This document shows positions 25,499 through 36,900 of a DNA stretch of 64,000 nucleotides, piece after piece. The DNA lies in the NCBI GenBank assembly GCA_000380225.1, contig KB904821.1, positions 2,440,657 through 2,504,656 of the forward strand, in the 5' to 3' direction. Both the position numbers and the translations under genes were made by a program. Below the pieces are notes generated by a model. The model was not told the origin of the DNA. It saw only the letters and a list, made by a program, of their open reading frames with translations, and did no database searches. This DNA comes from a filamentous cyanobacterium ESFC-1. GTDB taxonomy: Bacteria; Cyanobacteriota; Cyanobacteriia; Cyanobacteriales; Spirulinaceae. The first letter of the stretch is position 1. The number at the start of each line of letters is the position of its first letter.

Positions 25499-26362
25499 TC
25501 ATAATTCTAAAAGTTCTTGAGGGAGCGATCGCGGCTTGTAACCCAACCCATAAGCCCTAGAACTATCAAGGGTAACATTAGGGGGACGCGGCGCACTCAT
25601 TACGACATCTTGCTGCTGACAGGGTTGAATTAAATCTTTCGGAAAATCAAAAACCTCTGCCATAATCAAGCCAAAATCATAGCGAGAAATTGATTCTTTG
25701 CCGCCAAGGTGGAGCAAGCCCGAAGTTTGTTCTAGGGCGAGTAATAGCCCCTCAGAGGCAGTTTTAGCGCTGGTTACGGAGCGATACTCATCAGTAAATA
25801 AACCCAGGGTTTTGCCTTGTTTAAGTGCTTCTAGAAAGCCTTGTAAGAAACTGCCAGCAGTGGGAGAAGCTGCCCCAAACATCAACGGCATTCGACAGAC
25901 AACCGCCTTGGGATGGCGTTGTAAAACTTTTTGTTCGGCTATGGCTTTATGTTCGCCGTAAACGCAAATGGGAGAGACGCGATCGCCCTCATGATAAGGT
26001 GCATTCAAGCCATCAAACACCAAATCCGTCGAAGTAAAAACCAAAGGAATCTCTGCCTCTCCACACCAAGCCGCAATTTCTGCTGAGACGGTAACATTCA
26101 TCTGGTAAGACTCGTCCGGGTGGGTTTGACAGTAATTCGGCTTGGATGCAGCCGCGAGGTGAATTACTGCGTCGGGTTGAATTTCATTAAAACTTTGTGT
26201 GAATTGCTCAACGTTTCGTAAATCGAGTTTTATTGTAGTGATGCCGGGGATTTGAATCGAATTTGTCCAAGTTGTGCCATAAACCTCCCATGCACTTTGG
26301 GCGATTTGACACAAATTCCATCCCAGAAAACCACTCGCACCTGTTACCAAAAGTTTAGCCAC
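25499..26362 (-). CDS. SDR-family NAD-dependent epimerase/reductase (RmlD-like)
   Basis: 287 residues. Rossmann motif GASGFLG (8-14), HLAAASKPNYCQTHP, the active-site type STDLVFDG, and YGEHK (Tyr-x-x-x-Lys). It resembles dTDP-4-dehydrorhamnose reductase and other sugar-nucleotide SDRs. The exact substrate is not clear and there are no sugar-nucleotide genes next to it. Cytosolic; a single gene between a GH10 remnant and pyruvate kinase. Confidence 0.85.
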   Translation of the reverse strand: MAKLLVTGASGFLGWNLCQIAQSAWEVYGTTWTNSIQIPGITTIKLDLRNVEQFTQSFNEIQPDAVIHLAAASKPNYCQTHPDESYQMNVTVSAEIAAWCGEAEIPLVFTSTDLVFDGLNAPYHEGDRVSPICVYGEHKAIAEQKVLQRHPKAVVCRMPLMFGAASPTAGSFLQGFLEALKQGKTLGLFTDEYRSVTSAKTASEGLLLALEQTSGLLHLGGKESISRYDFGLIMAEVFDFPKDLIQPCQQQDVVMSAPRPPNVTLDSSRAYGLGYKPRSLPQELLEL

Positions 26363-26481
26363 GATTTTTCCCCTATCTAACCATCGCTAATCTTACTCAG
26401 GATAGCGCGAGTCATACAGAACACAGACAACATGAGTTATCCCTCGCTACAATTGCCGTCAACTTCTGCTGAGAAAGAGTT

Positions 26482-27912
26482 ATGAAAACTTTAATTATTC
26501 AACATCGCACGAAAATTGTAGCCACCATTGGCCCCGCGAGTAGTTCCGTTGAGGTCATTCGCGAAATGGTGCAAGCCGGAATGAATGTGGCGCGTTTAAA
26601 CTTCTCTCACGGCAGTTATGAAGACCATGCTCGCATGATTGAGGTTTTACGCTCGGTTTCAGAAGAATTTGACTCGCCGATTACCCTTTTACAAGACTTA
26701 CAGGGGCCAAAAATCCGAGTCGGGTATTTGCCGAATGATGCGATTCCCCTGGCTGAAAATGAAATTATCACCTTAGTTCCCGTGGAGAAATATCACCAGG
26801 AAGCGAACACCGTGGGGATTGATTACCCTTATTTGGCCGAAGAAGCCGAAATAGGGGCGCAAATCCTCTTAGATGATGGTTTATTGGAGTTGCGGATTCA
26901 TGAGATTGAGGAGGATGCGGTGCATTGCCGCGTGATCGAAGGGGGAATACTCAAAAGCCGTAAGGGGGTGAATCTGCCGAGTTTGGAAGTGCGCTTACCT
27001 TCGATGACCGACAAGGACAAAAAGGATTTAGAATTTGGGATTAAGCAGGGGATTGACTGGGTTTCTTTGAGTTTTGTCCGCCAGGCGGAGGATATTCGTA
27101 GCCTAAAGCAGTTTCTCAAAGATCGTGGGGCCGAAACAATCCCCGCGATCGCGAAAATCGAAAAACCCCAAGCCATTAACAACTTAGAAGACATTATCGC
27201 TGAAAGCGACGGTCTCATGGTGGCTAGGGGGGATTTGGGGGTAGAAATGAGTCCCGAAAAAGTCCCCATGTTGCAAAAGCAAATGATTCGCCTGTGCAAT
27301 CAACGAGGCATTCCTGTGATTACCGCCACCCAAATGCTCGACAGTATGATACACAATCCGCGACCGACGCGGGCCGAAGCGAGTGATGTGGCTAATGCCA
27401 TTATCGACGGAACCGATGCTGTTATGCTGTCTGGAGAATCGGCGGTGGGTAAGTTTCCGGTCAAAGCGGTGAATATGCTGGCGAAAATTGCGGCGGATAT
27501 TGAACCCGAAGTGGAGTTTACCAACTATCCCCCCCTAGAAACCAACGAAACCCACGCCCTCAGCGAAGCCCTCAATACCATTGATAAAATTGTCAAACTG
27601 CGCTGTATTACCTGTTTTACCACCACGGGTTATACGGCCTTTCTGGCTGCGGCTGAACGTCCTACCGTCCCGGTGATTGCCTTTACCCCCAGTCGCGATG
27701 TTTACCACCGCTTAAACCTGGTTTGGGGCGTTAAACCGCTACTGATCGACCATGTAGACCATCCTTTGGAGGATTTGGTTGTCCACATGATGGAGATGCT
27801 GCGGGAGCGTCAGTTGGCGGAATTGGGCGATAAGGTGCTGATTTTGGGGGGAAGTCCCATTCAAAAGACCCACGGCACGAATTTTCTGAAAATTCATACG
27901 GTTGGGGAGTGA
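26482..27912 (+). CDS. pyk: Pyruvate kinase
   Basis: 476 residues. It converts phosphoenolpyruvate and ADP to pyruvate and ATP. Motifs: [13 protein letters not shown] (about 10-22), [29 protein letters not shown], the active-site [43 protein letters not shown], and [16 protein letters not shown]. The C-terminal domain (from about 380) is shorter than in cyanobacterial isozymes that carry an extra PEP-utiliser-like domain. Cytosolic, monocistronic. Confidence 0.96.
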   Translation: MKTLIIQHRTKIVATIGPASSSVEVIREMVQAGMNVARLNFSHGSYEDHARMIEVLRSVSEEFDSPITLLQDLQGPKIRVGYLPNDAIPLAENEIITLVPVEKYHQEANTVGIDYPYLAEEAEIGAQILLDDGLLELRIHEIEEDAVHCRVIEGGILKSRKGVNLPSLEVRLPSMTDKDKKDLEFGIKQGIDWVSLSFVRQAEDIRSLKQFLKDRGAETIPAIAKIEKPQAINNLEDIIAESDGLMVARGDLGVEMSPEKVPMLQKQMIRLCNQRGIPVITATQMLDSMIHNPRPTRAEASDVANAIIDGTDAVMLSGESAVGKFPVKAVNMLAKIAADIEPEVEFTNYPPLETNETHALSEALNTIDKIVKLRCITCFTTTGYTAFLAAAERPTVPVIAFTPSRDVYHRLNLVWGVKPLLIDHVDHPLEDLVVHMMEMLRERQLAELGDKVLILGGSPIQKTHGTNFLKIHTVGE

Positions 27913-27924
27913 TTTCAGCGATCG

Positions 27925-28010
27925 GTCATCAGTCATCAGTTATCAGTTTTTTGGGCAATCGGCAATGGGCAATGGGCGTGTAGGGGCGCTCTTTTCCCCG
28001 CCCAAGAGTA
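27925..28010. repeat. Heptamer array plus GTAGGGGCG hairpin
   Basis: Contains TCATCAG-type heptamers, GGCAATG units and the palindrome GTAGGGGCGCTCTTTTCCCCGCCC (27980-28002). No gene. Confidence 0.75.
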
Positions 28011-28049
28011 AGCTAGAGAAGCAAGCCCTAAAGGGCTTACTACAAACGC

Positions 28050-28730
28050 TTACGACGAACGACTCGAGGCCAAGGAATCAGACCAACGGGTGGTTTCGGG
28101 TAGGCGGTATTGGGTGAGGCAACCCATGACATAATGTAGGGCGGTGGGTAGGCTGATTTTGTGGCCGGGGGAGATGTAGAGGGGTTTGACGTTGGTGCGC
28201 GATCGCAACACGGCTCCAATTATCTCATCTTTATCGCGTAAGGGTTGCCAATTGCCTTTTTCGGTTGCGAGTTCGTCGTGTTCGCCAATCAAGCGGGATT
28301 TTGCCACGCCAATCGTGGGCAGATCGAGAATTACGCCTAAATGCGCGGCAATGCCCATGCGTCGCGGGTGAGCAATGCCTTGACCGTCGCAAAGGATTAA
28401 ATCGGGGATGGTATTCAGTTTGTCGAGGGCTTCTAAGAGTGCTGGAATCTCTCGGAAGGACAGGAAACCGGGAATATAGGGAAAAGTGGTCGGAAGCTCC
28501 GCGATCGCGCTTTCGATGCGATTTAAGTCCGGGTAGCTCAACACGGCAACGGCGGCTTTGGTGATTTTATAGTTGTCTTTGAAGCCCACATCCACCCCCG
28601 CGACATAGTTTACCGTCTCGAAGCTATCTGTGGTGATAACTTGAGAGCGCAATTCCTCTTGGATGCGTCGGGCTTGGTCAACGGTTTTTACCCAAGGATG
28701 GCTGAGGTGGTGTTTGAGCTTGTCTTTCAT
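28050..28730 (-). CDS. nfi: Endonuclease V (deoxyinosine 3'-endonuclease)
   Basis: 226 residues. Nfi family: NYVAGVDVGF with the first catalytic Asp (about 49), FPYIPGFLSFREIPALLEAL (the PYIPGLLxFRE signature), DLILCDGQGIAHPRRMGIAAHLG with a catalytic Asp, and IGVAKSRLIG. It nicks DNA 3' to deoxyinosine as the first step in repair of deaminated adenine. The product is complete relative to the family. Convergent with pyk, with repeats between. Confidence 0.94.
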   Translation of the reverse strand: MKDKLKHHLSHPWVKTVDQARRIQEELRSQVITTDSFETVNYVAGVDVGFKDNYKITKAAVAVLSYPDLNRIESAIAELPTTFPYIPGFLSFREIPALLEALDKLNTIPDLILCDGQGIAHPRRMGIAAHLGVILDLPTIGVAKSRLIGEHDELATEKGNWQPLRDKDEIIGAVLRSRTNVKPLYISPGHKISLPTALHYVMGCLTQYRLPETTRWSDSLASSRSS

Positions 28731-28830
28731 GGGCTAGAAGCGTGGGTTGGTTCGCTGGCAATGGGAGTTAAGATCGGATAGGGAGAAAATTCAGTATTTG
28801 ATCGGGTTTGAAATCGTTAGCATCTAGGAA

Positions 28831-30828
28831 TTAGTCGTTATTCTCAACAGGAAAAGCTGCGATCGCGGGGAGTTGTAAACAACAGTATTGACTATGATTT
28901 TCCGTTTTACAGACCATTAATGTTCCCCCAGTTAAAACGGCTAGTTTGCGAGCTAGGGTCAAACTCAATCCTAATTCTAAATGAGAAGTCGGATTTTTTG
29001 TATAAGCATAGCAATGTGCGCTCGGAAGTGAGGTTAATTCCGCTTCTTTTTTCAAGATATGAAATGTTACAATAAGTATGCCATTCTCTGGGTTATCAGA
29101 AGCAGCAAGAGTGGCTAAACCTTCTCGGACAAAATCAATTTCGATGGCAATATCTTGGGCAGATTTAGATTGCAAACAAGAGTTGAGGAGCATTACCAAA
29201 ATTTGATGAAATTTGGCTTCATCAGTAGAAACTTCTGGGGGGAGATTGGGCGATCGCTGAAACAGAAGATTGCTGTTATAACGACGAGCGCGGCGGCTAA
29301 AACTAATCTCTAAATCGTCGAGTAAGCTGTGTAAATCGAAGATGTGGGGATTAAACGGTTTATGACCCGCTTCGATTTTAGAAACTTCTAAAACTTGTTC
29401 GACTAAAGTCAGTAAATGTTGATTGTTATTTTGAATAATGGCAACATTTTCTTTTTGTTCTTCCGTTAAATTGGAACTGCGGTGGAGTAGTTGGGAAAAC
29501 CCAGAAATGGCGTGTAATGGGGTGCGGAGTTCGTGGGTCATGTAAGTTAAAAAGGCGCTGGTGGCACGATGGGAAGCTTCGGCGGTTTCTTTGGCTTCTT
29601 CGAGGGCGATTTCGTGGTGTTTTAGCTGAGTAATATCGCGAATACTGGCGATCGCGCCGGAAATGCTCCCATCAGATTCCCACAAGGGGGAATAGGTGAT
29701 GCTAACATATAAACGCCCGGCGGCTTGGAAGTCTAACCAATTTTCATAAGTTAAAGTTTCTCCAGCCAAACAGCGATCGAGACGGTGTTTCACCATGTTT
29801 TGGAAAGTGTTATTTCCGAGGTAATGACTAACCGGAAGCCCTAGAATTTCTGGGAGGGTTTTAGTTCGTTGCAGTTTGAGATAAGCAGGATTGACGGCTT
29901 GATAGCGATAGTTGCAATCGACTAGGGCGATCGCGTCAGAAGTTGCGGCGATAATGCGTTTATATTGATATAAATCGTGTTCGGTTTGTTTGAGTGCGGT
30001 TACATCAATGGCAGTCCCTAGGATTTGCTGCGGTTGTCCCGTCGCGGTACGTTTAAAAATGGTGTCCCAACTGTGCAACCAGCGCCATTCACCGTTTTTA
30101 TGACGCAAACGGTATTCAAACTCAATCACCTCCCCTTCTTCGGCTTGTTTAAAGTATTGGCGATTGCTAGGAAGTCGCGCTAAATCATCCGGGTGCATGA
30201 GGGTGAGAAATAACAATTCTCCGAGGTCGTAAATTTCGGCTTGAGTGTAGCCGAGAATCTTCGTTAAGGCTTGATTGGCATAAATATTTTGTTGCAGTTC
30301 TAAATCATAAAGATAAAGCAGTGTTGGGCTAGAATCGGCCAGTTTTTGTACCAAGTCAACCGGATTCCAAGTGCTAGAAGTTACGGTGCGATCGCGATAG
30401 TCGGGACGCAATTTAGAAAGGGCGATCGCGCCAACTTCTGCCAGCAATTGTAACGGGGCTTTGGTGTCGAGATGGGGATGTTCTAAACAAATCCAGCCCT
30501 GAGTTGATTCGCGATCGCGCAGAGGAATCGCCAAACCCTCTTGAGGGGACTGGCGGTGTAGAATCTGGGCGGGGCGATCGCTCAAGGGTAACAAAGGTAA
30601 TACCGTCACCTCGACCGGATCGCCACAGCTTTGAGCCGCGATCGCCCAATTTTGACTATTTTCAGCAGAAGACAGCAGCAACCACCCTTGCTGGGCTTGA
30701 GAATAGCGGATAAAGGCTTCTAACAGGGTTTTTAACAAGGATTCCCACTCGGTTTCGCGGGCGATCGCCAGATTGAAAGACCATAAATCTACCCAATCTG
30801 CATCAAGACTCCAGGTTCGATCGGTCAT
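28831..30828 (-). CDS. PAS-domain histidine kinase with degenerate ATPase domain
   Basis: 665 residues. The N-terminal GAF-like domain (about 25-135) is followed by two PAS/PAC domains (about 160-285 and 285-405), a coiled-coil link and a HisKA segment YMTHELRTPLHAISGFSQLL with phospho-His near 431. The HATPase domain is eroded: the N-box reads KFHQILVMLLNSCLQ (no key Asn in place), there is no DxGxG G1 box, and only LELGLSLTLARKLA remains of G2. So it may sense but not autophosphorylate, or may act as a partner subunit. No receiver domain or regulator gene is adjacent. Confidence 0.82.
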   Translation of the reverse strand: MTDRTWSLDADWVDLWSFNLAIARETEWESLLKTLLEAFIRYSQAQQGWLLLSSAENSQNWAIAAQSCGDPVEVTVLPLLPLSDRPAQILHRQSPQEGLAIPLRDRESTQGWICLEHPHLDTKAPLQLLAEVGAIALSKLRPDYRDRTVTSSTWNPVDLVQKLADSSPTLLYLYDLELQQNIYANQALTKILGYTQAEIYDLGELLFLTLMHPDDLARLPSNRQYFKQAEEGEVIEFEYRLRHKNGEWRWLHSWDTIFKRTATGQPQQILGTAIDVTALKQTEHDLYQYKRIIAATSDAIALVDCNYRYQAVNPAYLKLQRTKTLPEILGLPVSHYLGNNTFQNMVKHRLDRCLAGETLTYENWLDFQAAGRLYVSITYSPLWESDGSISGAIASIRDITQLKHHEIALEEAKETAEASHRATSAFLTYMTHELRTPLHAISGFSQLLHRSSNLTEEQKENVAIIQNNNQHLLTLVEQVLEVSKIEAGHKPFNPHIFDLHSLLDDLEISFSRRARRYNSNLLFQRSPNLPPEVSTDEAKFHQILVMLLNSCLQSKSAQDIAIEIDFVREGLATLAASDNPENGILIVTFHILKKEAELTSLPSAHCYAYTKNPTSHLELGLSLTLARKLAVLTGGTLMVCKTENHSQYCCLQLPAIAAFPVENND

Positions 30829-30985
30829 GGATAAGAATCCGCCTGAGAGGAGGCTATAGGTTAAAGAATACCGAGGGGATTGTTATGTTTTTACTGTATC
30901 ACTGTATCACTCAGCGCTCGTCTCTGGCGAAAAGGGTGGCGGGCGATCGTTTGAGTCAGACGCGATCGCCCCCAACCTTAAATGT

Positions 30986-32149
30986 TTAAATCGAATTGAC
31001 AAATTTTTCCAGGCGATTCATCCCCTTTTCAATCGAAGCCAAATCCGTCGCATAAGACAAGCGAATGCAACGATCTTCACCAAAAGCCACCCCTGGAATT
31101 GCTGCCACTTTTTCTTGATCCAAGAAGGTTTCGCAAAACTCCAAAGAAGCCATCCCAGTTTCGCTAATATCGACAAACACATAAAATGCCCCTTCAGGAG
31201 TCGGACAACTCAAACGGGGAATTTGATTAATGCGGTCTACAATAAATCTGCGACGCTTAGTAAAGGCTTTGAGCATGGTTTCCACCGCTTCTTGAGAGCC
31301 TTCGAGGGCTTCAATTGCGCCAAATTGTGCGAAAGTACAGACATTCGAGGTACTATGACCTTGAATCTTGCTCATCGCTTCGATTAACTCCACCGGGCCT
31401 GCAATATAGCCCACACGCCACCCCGTCATCGAGTAACTTTTAGCAAACCCACTACTCACAATCGTCCGGGCAAAAATTTCCTCGTTGAACGAGCCAATAC
31501 TTTGATGCACTGCGCCATCGTATAAAATCTTCTCATAAATTTCATCCGAGACCACCAGAATATCTCGCTCGACCAGAATCGCCGCTAACTGCTGAAGTTC
31601 ATCGGGGCTATAAACCGATCCGGTGGGATTTGAAGGCGAATTTAAAACAAAAAGCTTAGTTTTCGGTGTAATTGCCTCTTTAAGTTGCTCTGGCGTAATT
31701 TTATACTTATTTTCTGCCGTAGTTGATACCAGAATCGGTGTACCCGCCGCGAGTTTCACCATTTCGGGATAACTCAACCAATAAGGAGAAGGAATAATCA
31801 CCTCGTCCCCTGGCTCAATCAAAGCCATCATCAAGTTAAACAAAGAATGCTTGCCGCCGTTGGTGACAATGATATTTTCTACTTCATAATCAAGATTATT
31901 GTCTTTTTGCAGCTTCGTCGCGATCGCCTGTCGCAACTCCGGTTCCCCGGCTGCCGGGCCATAACGGGTTTTGCCTTCGTCTAGGGCTTTCTTGGCCGCC
32001 GCTTTGATGGAGTCGGGGGTATCAAAATCTGGCTCTCCGGCACTAAAACTACACACATCCAACCCTTCGGCTTTCATCGCTTTGGCGGTGGCTGAGATGG
32101 CGAGTGTAATCGATGCTGGCACTTGCTCGGTTCTGGTTGCCAATCGCAT
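30986..32149 (-). CDS. aspC: Aspartate aminotransferase-type PLP enzyme
   Basis: 387 residues, class I aminotransferase of the Ib subgroup. Motifs: [74 protein letters not shown], and the PLP-lysine [20 protein letters not shown]. It transfers amino groups between aspartate or related acids and 2-oxoglutarate; some Ib enzymes also accept prephenate or aromatic acids, which cannot be decided here. Cytosolic, monocistronic. Confidence 0.92.
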   Translation of the reverse strand: MRLATRTEQVPASITLAISATAKAMKAEGLDVCSFSAGEPDFDTPDSIKAAAKKALDEGKTRYGPAAGEPELRQAIATKLQKDNNLDYEVENIIVTNGGKHSLFNLMMALIEPGDEVIIPSPYWLSYPEMVKLAAGTPILVSTTAENKYKITPEQLKEAITPKTKLFVLNSPSNPTGSVYSPDELQQLAAILVERDILVVSDEIYEKILYDGAVHQSIGSFNEEIFARTIVSSGFAKSYSMTGWRVGYIAGPVELIEAMSKIQGHSTSNVCTFAQFGAIEALEGSQEAVETMLKAFTKRRRFIVDRINQIPRLSCPTPEGAFYVFVDISETGMASLEFCETFLDQEKVAAIPGVAFGEDRCIRLSYATDLASIEKGMNRLEKFVNSI

Positions 32150-32249
32150 AGTATTGAGATTCCCTCAAAAAATATACTGTAAACTCGGTCACAAATAGTT
32201 TAGTGTCTCAGAATATCGTGTTGTCGATCTCGATGTTGTCGTTTTTTAA

Positions 32250-32372
32250 CTTTTGTTATTGGTTATTGGTTATTGGTTATTGGTTATTGGTCATTGGTCA
32301 TTGGTCATTGGTCATTGGTCATTGGTCATTGGTCATTGGTCATTGGTCATTTGTTGTTTGTTGTTTGTTGGG
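32250..32372. repeat. Heptamer (STRR) array GTTATTG / GTCATTG
   Basis: About fourteen tandem 7-bp units: TTGGTTA then TTGGTCA, that is ACCAATA/ACCAATG on the other strand. Two blocks of different heptamers abut in phase. Confidence 0.92.
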
Positions 32373-32401
32373 GATTGTTGGGTTTCCCAGAGAATAGAAA
32401 A

Positions 32402-32438
32402 CATAACAGTTGTTATGTCCGACATAACACTTGTTATG
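32402..32438. promoter_or_regulatory. Two tandem 16-bp palindromes (operator-like)
   Basis: CATAACAGTTGTTATG (32402-32417) and CATAACACTTGTTATG (32423-32438) have 7-bp inverted arms, and their centres are 21 bp apart, two helical turns. The stretch between is itself palindromic (GTTATGT-CCG-ACATAAC). It looks like a cooperative operator or a cruciform. It lies between cbiET/cobL and aspC; no regulator gene is adjacent. Confidence 0.4.
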
Positions 32439-32488
32439 GAAATTGACTTCCTCCCTCCGACTGCCGATTGCCGATTGCCGATTGCCCC

Positions 32489-33727
32489 TTAAAGACTGAA
32501 GACTGAACAAACCACCAACGTCACCGGATTGAGGGGAGACATCCGGGTAAAAGACCCCACCGGGACAGAACGGGCAATATTGAGTTGTACCAAATGATAG
32601 GGCCAAGAATGCGATCGCAACCAAGTTAAAGCTTGATTGAGATTTTCGATTGTGGCAAACGCCAACACGACTAAACCTTCGGGTTGTAAGCGCTGGTTGC
32701 AGATGTCGAGGATGGCTTCAAGCTGGTTGCTGCTGCCGCCGATAAAGACCCGATGAGGGGCGGGAATGTCGCTCAAGGCATAAGGGGCTGTTCCTTGGAT
32801 GGGAACGAGGTTAGAGACCCCAAAACGGGCTTTATTTTGCCGAATCAGGTCGTACCCCATCGCCGTTTTTTCGATGGCGTAAACCGTCGCAGTGGGATTG
32901 ATGCGGGCAATTTCAATCGATACCGATCCGGTTCCGGCTCCAATATCCCAGATAATTTGATCGGGTTGGAGGGCTAATTCCCCTAAAATGGCCGTGCGGA
33001 TGTCCCGTTTGGTCATTAAGCCGGGGCGATCGCGAAAGCCCAAGAAAGCCGAATCAGGAATGCCGAATAAAGGCAGGTTTTGGGGCGCGATCGCGTTGTC
33101 TTGCCGTTGTAATATGACAATATTAAGGGGTTCGCTGTCATAATTTTGCAGTTCTGAAGCGGTGAACTGATGCAGGATTTCGTTACTACCGCCGAGGTTT
33201 TCACAAATCCAAAAGTGATAATTTGTAGGCAGTTGTAGCGCGAGATAAAGATTCGCGATCGCCCCCGGAGTATGGGTAAAATCAGTCAGAACGGCGATTT
33301 TATCTTGACCTTTTTGCAAAGCTTGGATCAGTGCTTCGTTGCTGCGACCATGTAAGCTGATAATAATCGCATCCTGCCAAGGCATTTTCACCCGATTAAA
33401 GGCAAGTTGAACGGCGCTAATATGGGGCGTAAAATGCAATTCTTCCGGGGGAAAGGCATTGAGTAACAAGCGACCAATACCAAAGAAAAGCGGATCGCCA
33501 GACGCGAGAATCACAATCTTTTCCCCGGCTTGGTGATATTGTTTTAAGGTTTGCAGAGTAGTGGTAAAGTCCCCCCAAGTAATCCGTTTGGCGCTACTTT
33601 CGGGGAAGTAATTTAAGTGGCGATCGCTCCCGACTAATATTGTCGCTGTTTCGATAATGTTTTGGCAAGTTGGCGATAATCCTGCTGCACCCTCTAAGCC
33701 AATGCCAATAACATTAATAGTTGCCAT
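32489..33727 (-). CDS. cobL: Precorrin-6Y C5,15-methyltransferase (decarboxylating), CbiE-CbiT fusion
   Basis: 412 residues. The N-terminal half is a CbiE-type tetrapyrrole methylase (INVIGIGLEGAAGLSP, ILVGSDRHLNYFPES, VILASGDPLFFGIGRLL). The C-terminal half from about 235 is CbiT (TKRDIRTAILGELALQPDQIIWDIGAGTGSVSIEIAR with the SAM-binding GAGTG). The fusion methylates C5 and C15 and decarboxylates in cobalamin synthesis. The last codons run into a repeat region. No other cob genes are in the window. Confidence 0.92.
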   Translation of the reverse strand: MATINVIGIGLEGAAGLSPTCQNIIETATILVGSDRHLNYFPESSAKRITWGDFTTTLQTLKQYHQAGEKIVILASGDPLFFGIGRLLLNAFPPEELHFTPHISAVQLAFNRVKMPWQDAIIISLHGRSNEALIQALQKGQDKIAVLTDFTHTPGAIANLYLALQLPTNYHFWICENLGGSNEILHQFTASELQNYDSEPLNIVILQRQDNAIAPQNLPLFGIPDSAFLGFRDRPGLMTKRDIRTAILGELALQPDQIIWDIGAGTGSVSIEIARINPTATVYAIEKTAMGYDLIRQNKARFGVSNLVPIQGTAPYALSDIPAPHRVFIGGSSNQLEAILDICNQRLQPEGLVVLAFATIENLNQALTWLRSHSWPYHLVQLNIARSVPVGSFTRMSPLNPVTLVVCSVFSL

Positions 33728-33789
33728 TTTTTGATAGTATCTAAAATGCTTTTCCGAGAATGGACGAGTTTGGGTTTTTAGTTCTTAGT

Positions 33790-33955
33790 TGTTGGTATTC
33801 ACTAAAATTTCTTAATTGTAAATTATTAATTATTAATTGTAAATTATTAATTGTGCATTGTAAATTATTAATTATACATTGCTAATTGTACATTGTTAAT
33901 TATTAATTGTACATTGTTAATTGTACATTGTAAATTATACATTGTTAATTGTTAA
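33790..33955. repeat. Heptamer array ACAATTA / ACAATGT
   Basis: AATTGTACATTG-type units (ACAATGT/ACAATTA on the complementary strand) alternating at 7-bp period, overlapping the 3' end of the sensor-cyclase gene by about 20 nt. Confidence 0.85.
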
Positions 33956-36900
33956 ACTGCGTTCAAGATACAATTGAATCACGCGATCTTGAGAATTTTG
34001 CTGTTGCAATTCTTGGAAAATCAAACTCGCTTCTCGAAAATTACCATCCTGAAATAGCAGGACAGCTTGTTCAAAAACATCCTTGGTTTCCTGTTTAAAA
34101 GTCTTGAGGCGATCGCCATCGGCATCATACACTTCAAAAATGCTCACAGGTTGCCGTTTTCCCTTCACCCGAACGCTCCCCAAAAAGCGAGTATAATATT
34201 CTTCGGGATTGGTCAGACTGAGGAGAGTGCGATCGCTAATAATTAAATCGGCTCCGTAAGTTTTTGTCAAGCCTTCCAAACGCGAAGCCAGATTCACCGC
34301 ATCGGAAATCACGGTACTTTCCATCCGTTGTTCTTCCCCGATTGTCCCTAACATCAAGTTTCCGGTATGAATACCAATCCCAATCGCGATCGCAGGCTGA
34401 TGATTTTCCCTTGTTTCGGTATTATAACCCCCCACACATTTTTGCATTTCAATTCCCGCTTGTAGCGCATAATCCGCCGTTTCTGGAAACAATGCCATTA
34501 CCGCATCCCCGATATATTTATCCACAAACCCTTGATGATTGCGAATAATTGGCCCCACACGGCCTAAATAAGAATTGAGAAAGTCAAAATTATCTTTCGG
34601 GGACATACTTTCAGACAAGGTAGTAAACGAGCGAATATCGGAAAATAAAACACTCATTTTTTGTTGTACCTGATCCCCTAATTTCACCTCGACAATACTA
34701 TCCCGGTGTAAGAACTTCAAAAACTCATGGGGAACAAAACGTCCGTAGGCAATATTAACTTTAGCCAAGCGTAAATGCGTCTTCAGACGGGCCAGTAATT
34801 CCTTCTTAGAAATGGGTTTAGTCAAGTAATCATTAGCCCCAGAATCAAACCCTTCTACCAAGTCCGAAACCTGAATTTTTGCTGTGAGTAAAACAATTGG
34901 CAACTCCCCCGAAGAATATTGACTGCGGATGCGCTGACAAGCCTCATAACCCGTCATTTGCGGCATCATAATATCCAGTAAAATTAAGTCGGGACGATAG
35001 CCTTGTTCGAGTAGATTAAGGGCTTCCAAACCATCCTCCGCTTGCGTGACAATATAATTCTCTAAAGCCAAGTAATTTAACAATACTTGCCGATTTACTG
35101 GGTCATCATCCACAATCAAAATATTAAAACTACCCTGATTTTCCGTAATGGCTGTGGGGGTAGAAATCGGTTGATTTTCGCTAGTTTCTCTAGGGACTAA
35201 AACCCGGCTAACTGTTCCGGTACTAGGAATTGCCACTTGACTGTTAGAAATAGGTACAGTAAAGATAAACTTAGAGCCGCGATTAACTTCAGATTCTACT
35301 CGAATTGTGCCTTGATGTAGCTCAATCAACTGTTTACTAATCGCCAACCCTAAACCCATTCCCCCATACTTGCGGGAAATCGAACCATCTCCCTGTTCAA
35401 AAACTGCAAAAATGCGCTCAAACTTTTCTGAAGGAATGCCAATTCCGGTATCACTAACGGTAATTTCTAAAAAGCCATCAACAACTCGTCTCGATACTCT
35501 GACTTCCCCACTTTCAGTAAACTTAATCCCATTTCCCACCAGGTTACTCAAAATCTGCTGAATACGGTTTTCGTCTGCATCTACTAACGGCGTATTCGGG
35601 GGAATATCATTAATGAGTTGAATCGATTTATTGCCCACCAAAGGCTGCGATATTTTCAAAACAATCTCAGTCATTTCTCGCAGTCCCACGGGTTTAAGGC
35701 TGAGGGTAATATTTTGGTGTTGTAGTTGCGAAAAGTCTTGTAAATCGTTGACTAATTGCGTCAATCTACGACCACTATATACAATCAAAGATAAGTTTGA
35801 AATAGTTGGGTCGGGTAATTCTCCTGTGACTCCTTCCATCAACGATTCAGCAATCCCAATAATGCCATTTAAGGGGGTGCGGAGTTCGTGGGAAGTATTC
35901 GCGAGAAACTCGTCTTTGAGTTGATTTAATTCTTGGAGTTTTTGGTTCTTTTCTTGCAGTTGAGTTGCATATTGTTTGAGCTGGCGATTGGCTTCTGTAA
36001 AGCGCCGTTCAAGCATAATGGCTAAGAAAGTGATAAAAACTAACAAACCCCAATCATAAAAGCTTGTACCGTCGTTATTGGCTGCAAAAACATAATTAAT
36101 AACATCATAAACCGCGAACAATAAAAACAAGGAAAATCCAATTGTAAATAACTTCGCCTCAAAGCTACCTTGCCGCGCATAGCGAATTGCGATCGCGATT
36201 AAAATCAAAGAACCAAAAATACCGAAAAACTGAGTTAAATAAAAGGTTTGGGGAATAGGAACAACTCGACTAAACAATAAAAATAAAGAAATCAAAGCAG
36301 ACAACAACATAATCTGCCATAGCCGCCGGACAAACTTTGACTTTTGATCGCTAAAAACCTTTTCAAAAAAGTAACCTACCGTAAACGGGGTAAAATAAAA
36401 AGAAATGAAATGAATATAATAAATTAAATCTGCATCCCCCAATAATAGCCGCACCGATTCAATTTTCGTAATCGTATAAATACCCACAGTAAAACACAGC
36501 AAACCAAAAGCCCGATAAATCTTTTGATTTTGCTTGAACAACGAAAAGATTAACGGAAACAGCCCACATAAAATAAAGAAAAAGCCCAGGGCAACTTTAG
36601 AAATATTCTTCAAAATTATCCGTCGCACTAAATCAACTTGCGCCCCAATGATAGGAGGGTCTGCTGCTACTAAATGATAATAATCCTGGTTGCCCACATA
36701 CACCTGAAAATACAAATAATCGGCATTGACTTCGCGCCAAGGTAAAGCAATAATCGACCAAACATTATGACTCGGAACAATGTCTTTATTCTCGGTCAGT
36801 CGATTATCTGTATAGATCTTCTGACTCCCCAAATAAACATCTAATAAATGGGGAATCCCTCGCACATAAAAATACGGCATATCCAGATCGACTTCCGGCA

